A DNA stretch of 14,958 nucleotides, taken from the NCBI GenBank assembly GCA_023399635.1, contig JAEWOP010000038.1, positions 1-14,958 of the forward strand, written 5' to 3'. Positions 13,111 through 14,958 of the stretch are shown in pieces (within the stretch, counting starts at the first letter, position 1; every line of letters begins with the position of its first letter). The stretch comes from Pseudomonadota bacterium (GTDB lineage Bacteria > Pseudomonadota > Alphaproteobacteria > Rhizobiales > Rhizobiaceae). The position numbers and the translations under genes were made by a program. Under the pieces are notes generated by a model, which was given only the letters and a program-made list of their open reading frames with translations, did not search any database and had not been told where the DNA came from.

Positions 13111-13136
13111 GCTGCATCTCCTTAGTAGAATGCAGC
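13111..13136 (-). promoter_or_regulatory. Leader hairpin with the ribosome site in its loop
   Basis: In the leftward transcript, GCTGCAT (13136-13130) pairs with ATGCAGC (13117-13111), a perfect 7-bp stem with a 12-base loop TCTACTAAGGAG. The Shine-Dalgarno AAGGAG is in the loop, and one base separates the stem from the ATG at 13109. It may tune translation of the first gene of the operon. Confidence 0.5.
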
Positions 13137-13143
13137 AATGATT

Positions 13144-13156
13144 ACCCATTATGGGG
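13144..13156. promoter_or_regulatory. Phage operator, left cluster, site 1
   Basis: ACCCATTATGGGG fits the palindrome CCCA-N3-TGGG shared by five sites around the repressor gene. It covers the probable transcription start of the leftward operon (about 13152), so bound repressor would block it. Confidence 0.65.
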
Positions 13157-13158
13157 AA

Positions 13159-13187
13159 GAAGTAAACCCCATTTTGGGGAACATCAA
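13159..13187 (-). promoter_or_regulatory. Probable leftward early promoter (PL)
   Basis: On the minus strand, TTGATG (13187-13182), 17 bases, then TACTTC (13164-13159) form a -35/-10 pair. The spacer holds operator site 2 and the start region holds site 1. The -10 is weak. An alternative -10, CATAAT (13153-13148), lies inside site 1 but lacks a good -35. Confidence 0.5.
13167..13179. promoter_or_regulatory. Phage operator, left cluster, site 2
   Basis: CCCCATTTTGGGG is a palindrome apart from its A/T centre, identical to the site at 13884-13896. It begins 23 bp from site 1, about two helical turns, so two repressor dimers could bind on the same face. Confidence 0.7.
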
Positions 13188-13209
13188 CTATGGCCCCTCG
13201 GGGAGGGCT

Positions 13210-13845
13210 CTATGCCAGCTTCAGCCTGCCTTGGATGCCGCCCGCTCGCTCGACCCTTTTTACCTGAAGACGAGGTATCGCCGCGAAGATCTCGCCAATC
13301 CACTCCAGGTGCACATTCTCGATCGGTGCGGCATTGAAAGACATCAATGTCACTGAGCCATTGCCGCCCTTCATGATCGTTTTGAGGAAGCGTCGGCCAT
13401 CCGCCGTGCGAACTGCAGCCTCTTCGCCGAAGAACGCGCTGAGCGGGCGCTTTTGCTCCCGATAGACGATGAGGACATGGCCATCCTTATAGACGGGCAA
13501 CATCGAGTCGCCGCGCACTTCCAGAGCGATCATGTCATCCGGCAAGGGAAAAGGGACATGGATTTGATCAAGGCCTTCAGGCGGGATCTGTTCGAACTCG
13601 GGCATGATTTCAGAACCTGCGCCGATATACCCCATCAAAGGGACAGAGCTGTGGTCGAGGTCATCTAGAATGTCCGCGGGCCGCACTCCGAAGGCTTTTG
13701 CGGCCTGAGCTATGTAATCAGCGGTAAGGCGGCGCTCACCACGCTCCAGCTTGATGAACTGGCTGCGAGAGACGCCCATCTCTTCCGCTGCTTTTTCGTG
13801 CGTCCATCCGCGCGCTTCACGTAGTGTTCTTAGCTTGCTTCCCAT
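13210..13845 (-). CDS. Phage repressor: XRE helix-turn-helix plus S24 (LexA-like) self-cleavage domain
   Basis: This 211-residue CI-type repressor keeps the phage dormant. The helix-turn-helix is at about 4-57 (KAAEEMGVSRSQFIKLERGE). The C-terminal peptidase domain (about 70-195) has the catalytic Ser114 (EVRGDSMLPVYKDG) and Lys155 (RRFLKTI), with a likely Ala76-Gly77 cleavage bond (YIGAGSEI). Such repressors cut themselves when activated RecA is present, so the prophage should be SOS-inducible. The ATG at 13845 is inside an operator (13840-13852), implying autoregulation. No Shine-Dalgarno sequence is visible upstream (GATCTTACCCAGT), so the mRNA may be leaderless, as for lambda cI from PRM. 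The frame remains open to 14160, but the extension crosses the operators and is not credible. Confidence 0.93.
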   Translation of the reverse strand: MGSKLRTLREARGWTHEKAAEEMGVSRSQFIKLERGERRLTADYIAQAAKAFGVRPADILDDLDHSSVPLMGYIGAGSEIMPEFEQIPPEGLDQIHVPFPLPDDMIALEVRGDSMLPVYKDGHVLIVYREQKRPLSAFFGEEAAVRTADGRRFLKTIMKGGNGSVTLMSFNAAPIENVHLEWIGEIFAAIPRLQVKRVERAGGIQGRLKLA

Positions 13846-13852
13846 ACTGGGT
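13840..13852. promoter_or_regulatory. Phage operator at the repressor start codon
   Basis: TCCCATACTGGGT matches CCCA-N3-TGGG. The repressor start codon is CAT at 13843-13845, within the site, which points to autoregulation. Confidence 0.65.
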
Positions 13853-13860
13853 AAGATCGC

Positions 13861-13877
13861 AGAACGATCAACGTTCT
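13861..13877. repeat. Second palindrome between the repressor and Cro-like genes
   Basis: AGAACG (13861-13866), ATCAA, CGTTCT (13872-13877) is a perfect 6-bp inverted repeat with a 5-base centre. It differs from the CCCA-N3-TGGG operators and is not the alphaproteobacterial LexA direct repeat GTTC-N7-GTTC. It could be a site for the Cro-like protein or another factor. Confidence 0.4.
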
Positions 13878-13883
13878 GTCGCT

Positions 13884-13896
13884 CCCCATTTTGGGG
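13884..13896. promoter_or_regulatory. Phage operator, right cluster, adjoining the -35 element
   Basis: CCCCATTTTGGGG, identical to the site at 13167-13179, ends right before the -35 TTGACC of the rightward promoter. Confidence 0.7.
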
Positions 13897-13925
13897 TTGA
13901 CCAACTTCCCCACTTTGGGTAACGT
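13897..13925 (+). promoter_or_regulatory. Probable rightward early promoter (PR)
   Basis: TTGACC (13897-13902), 17 bases, TAACGT (13920-13925). The start of transcription would fall near 13933, the A of the ATG of the Cro-like gene, giving a leaderless mRNA. Operators lie just upstream and inside the spacer. Confidence 0.6.
13908..13920. promoter_or_regulatory. Phage operator, right cluster, in the promoter spacer
   Basis: CCCCACTTTGGGT fits the operator consensus with one half-site less perfect. It begins 24 bp from the neighbouring site and fills the spacer between the -35 and -10 of the rightward promoter. Confidence 0.65.
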
Positions 13926-13932
13926 CAGCATC

Positions 13933-14142
13933 ATGAAGCTGATTGACTACATGGCGAGCAATTCCATTGCACCCGAGGACATGGCCGACTTGATCGGCGA
14001 AGTCTCCGCGTCCGGTGTTCGCAAGTGGATGAGCGGCGATCGAGTTCCCCGCCCGGAGCAGATGCGCAAGATCTCTCGCGTCACTGCTGGGCTGGTGCAA
14101 CCCAATGACTTTGTCCTGGATGCCAGGGAGGCTGCGGAATGA
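13933..14142 (+). CDS. Cro-like small helix-turn-helix regulator
   Basis: This 69-residue protein is divergent from the repressor gene. Residues about 3-50 look like a short Cro/YdaS-type DNA-binding fold: KLIDYMASNSIAPEDMADLIG, then VSASGVRKWMSGDRVPRPEQ, where the second stretch is the recognition helix region ending in the typical R-x-P-R-P-E-Q. I chose the ATG at 13933. It has no Shine-Dalgarno and lies about 7 bases after the -10, so translation from a leaderless transcript is likely. An ATG-less extension upstream crosses the operators. It should compete with the repressor for the operators and favour lytic growth. Confidence 0.82.
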   Translation: MKLIDYMASNSIAPEDMADLIGEVSASGVRKWMSGDRVPRPEQMRKISRVTAGLVQPNDFVLDAREAAE

Positions 14143-14227
14143 AGTGGTCTCGTTGGTCATGTGGTCCCCCTTGATCTGATGGGCTGACCTTACGGGCGCG
14201 GGCAGCGCTCATCACTGAAAGAAACGA

Positions 14228-14251
14228 CTGAAAAATTTCCTTGTTTTTCAG
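14228..14251 (+). promoter_or_regulatory. Hairpin between the Cro-like and CII-like genes
   Basis: CTGAAAAA (14228-14235) and TTTTTCAG (14244-14251) form a perfect 8-bp stem with an 8-base loop. The U-rich 3' arm, and its overlap with the Shine-Dalgarno GGGAGG (14251-14256), suggest an attenuator or a control of CII-like translation. The rest of 14143-14227 shows no gene. Confidence 0.5.
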
Positions 14252-14261
14252 GGAGGATGGC

Positions 14262-14726
14262 TTGCGCACTATTTCGGACAGACAGGGACTGACGCTGAAG
14301 GCCGCAACCCGCCGCGCCATCGACATGGCAGGCGGCGGCGACGCCTTTCAGCATGTGACGCGCGTCAAGGCCGGCAACATTTCTAAGTATGGATCGAACG
14401 GCGAGGACAACCTCGACAAGTTCATGCCGATCGATGTCGCCGTCGAGGCCGATCTCGAAGCCAATTCCCCAATCATCGTTTCTGCCATGGCCGAGATGCT
14501 CGGCTACAAGCTGGTCCCGCTTTCCGGCGGAACGGAATGCGCAGCAGATGCCCTGGCGATCGCCGACGTCCTGAAGATCGCTAACGAGATGGGCGACGTC
14601 GTGCGCGCCACGACCGAAGCACTTGCCGATGGGCATGTGGACGGAGCAGAGCGCAAGGAGATCACCCGCCAGATCGACGAGGCAATGCAGGCGCTGAAGG
14701 CCTTGATGAAGAAGGTCGGTGCGTGA
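14262..14726 (+). CDS. CII-like phage regulator (resembles the CP76 family)
   Basis: This 154-residue protein has an N-terminal half that reads as a helical DNA-binding domain: TLKAATRRAIDMAGGGDAFQ (11-30), HVTRVKAGNISKYGS (31-45), then FMPIDVAVEADLEANSPIIV (54-73) and AEMLGYKLVP. This order (chromosome-like helix, recognition helix with S-x-x-S/K-Y, and 'P-D-A' helix) resembles phage regulatory protein CII of the CP76 family as I remember it. The C-terminal half (96-152) is helical and may be an oligomerisation coil. No ATG fits. The TTG at 14262 has GGGAGG 5 bases upstream, better than the TTG at 14241, which lies in the hairpin. The stop overlaps the next start (TGATG). Function as an activator of lysogeny genes is inference. 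Confidence 0.72.
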   Translation: MRTISDRQGLTLKAATRRAIDMAGGGDAFQHVTRVKAGNISKYGSNGEDNLDKFMPIDVAVEADLEANSPIIVSAMAEMLGYKLVPLSGGTECAADALAIADVLKIANEMGDVVRATTEALADGHVDGAERKEITRQIDEAMQALKALMKKVGA

Positions 14727-14932
14727 TGAAGACGACTCGTCTCCGCACCAACGCCTATCGCCGCAACCCCGTAGCCTTTCTGAAGATTGCAGGTCATGAG
14801 GAGCAGCAAGGCGTCAATGCCGTCGCTTCCTATCTGTCGCTGATGGGCGAAGACCGTGATGCGCTGATCGATGTCGAAGACCACATCTGCTACCGCGATC
14901 CTTCCGCCCGCCGTTGCGGAGCGCCGTCATGA
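14726..14932 (+). CDS. Small phage protein of unknown function
   Basis: This protein has 68 residues, with a basic start (MKTTRLRTNAYRRNP), then a helix-rich part (VAFLKIAGHEEQQGVNAVASYL) and an acidic stretch (GEDRDALIDVEDHICYRD). I recognise no family. Both ends are coupled: ATG overlaps the previous TGA (TGATG), and its TGA overlaps the next ATG (ATGA). A GTG three bases earlier is an alternative start. Confidence 0.68.
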   Translation: MKTTRLRTNAYRRNPVAFLKIAGHEEQQGVNAVASYLSLMGEDRDALIDVEDHICYRDPSARRCGAPS

Positions 14933-14958
14933 GCGACTTCAGCTGGACGGAGCAAAAC
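14929..14958 (+). CDS. Start of a further phage gene, cut by the window end (possibly GcrA-like)
   Basis: Ten codons are visible, MSDFSWTEQN, starting with an ATG that overlaps the previous stop as ATGA. The motif SWTEQN near the N-terminus is the way GcrA-family proteins (alphaproteobacterial cell-cycle regulators, also carried by phages) often begin. With ten residues this is only a suggestion. Confidence 0.35.
   Translation, partial: MSDFSWTEQN

Larger units (their letters stand above)
6681..14958. mobile_element. Left part of an integrated temperate phage (prophage), right end not in window
   Basis: From the tRNA 3' end onward all genes fit a temperate phage early region: integrase, excisionase-type protein, HNH protein, Lar-like protein, sliding clamp, GapR-like protein, SSB, HD phosphohydrolase, a self-cleaving repressor, and Cro- and CII-like proteins. 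Genes overlap tightly, unlike the spaced host genes to the left. No capsid, packaging, tail or lysis gene is present, so I cannot tell an active prophage from a remnant. None of the visible genes is broken. Confidence 0.92.

Noticed and set aside
13195..13204. CCCCTCGGGG next to the left operators as a sixth operator
   Set aside because: Half-site spacing differs (CCCC-N2-GGGG versus CCCA-N3-TGGG) and the conserved A and T are missing. It could as well be a short stem after the repressor gene.
13846..14160. N-terminal extension of the repressor frame
   Set aside because: It runs through the operators, the rightward promoter and the Cro-like gene. The helix-turn-helix starts at the ATG at 13845.
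6681..14958. CRISPR array, insertion sequence or toxin-antitoxin pair in the prophage
   Set aside because: I saw no spaced direct repeats, transposase motifs or recognisable toxin-antitoxin proteins.

Overview
The window looks like a chromosomal segment of a rhizobium-type alphaproteobacterium (order Hyphomicrobiales, most likely Rhizobiaceae) interrupted by the left part of an integrated temperate phage. The assignment rests on the GC-rich codon use, an RpoD C-terminus of the alphaproteobacterial type, a DUF930 protein (a family I know mainly from rhizobia) and prophage genes of a rhizobial flavour. No species can be named from the sequence alone.

Host part (1-6604). The 3' end of rpoD (1-551) finishes at a terminator hairpin shared with a convergent small multidrug resistance (EmrE-type) transporter gene (607-951, minus). 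Divergent from that is a membrane-anchored, Pro/Glu-rich DUF930 protein (1020-1985), convergent with a UV-damage endonuclease gene uvsE (1988-3073, minus). Then come three forward genes, a zinc alcohol dehydrogenase (3177-4217), a DUF1428 protein (4307-4660) and a YjbQ/UPF0047 protein (4700-5122), followed by a small exported Arg-rich protein (5253-5603) and, on the minus strand, an exported SIMPL-domain protein (5685-6464). The host segment ends in a tRNA gene with a CAU anticodon (6605-6680) that resembles tRNA-Ile2.

Phage part (6681 to beyond 14958). The integrase gene stops 29 bp past the tRNA CCA end, so the tRNA 3' end is the likely attachment site. The right phage end is outside the window. 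One leftward operon of 14 genes (13109 to 6709) is tightly packed. Most junctions are ATGA, TGATG or TAATG overlaps. From promoter to end it encodes a small basic protein, a 55-aa membrane protein missed by length cut-offs, an HD phosphohydrolase, an unknown protein, SSB, a GapR/DUF2312 DNA-binding protein with an N-terminal extension, an unknown acidic protein, a complete DnaN-like sliding clamp, an unknown protein, a Lar-like zinc protein, a Cys-containing protein, an HNH protein, an AlpA/excisionase-type winged helix protein and the tyrosine integrase. It therefore joins DNA replication accessory factors to the integration/excision module.

Control region (13110-14261). A LexA-like self-cleaving repressor (13210-13845, minus) lies between two clusters of a palindromic operator, CCCA-N3-TGGG. 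One cluster sits over the leftward operon promoter. The other covers the repressor start and the rightward promoter. This resembles the lambda OL-cI-OR layout. Rightward of it are a Cro-like protein (13933-14142), a CII/CP76-like protein (14262-14726), a 68-aa unknown protein and the first 10 codons of another gene. The Cro-like gene, and perhaps the repressor, appears to be translated from a leaderless mRNA. A perfect hairpin sits just before the CII-like gene, where lambda has tR1.

The most notable content is the phage replication set: its own sliding clamp with changed pocket residues, SSB with an intact acidic tip, and a GapR homologue. It is controlled from an early promoter with a hairpin leader that shows the Shine-Dalgarno sequence in its loop.
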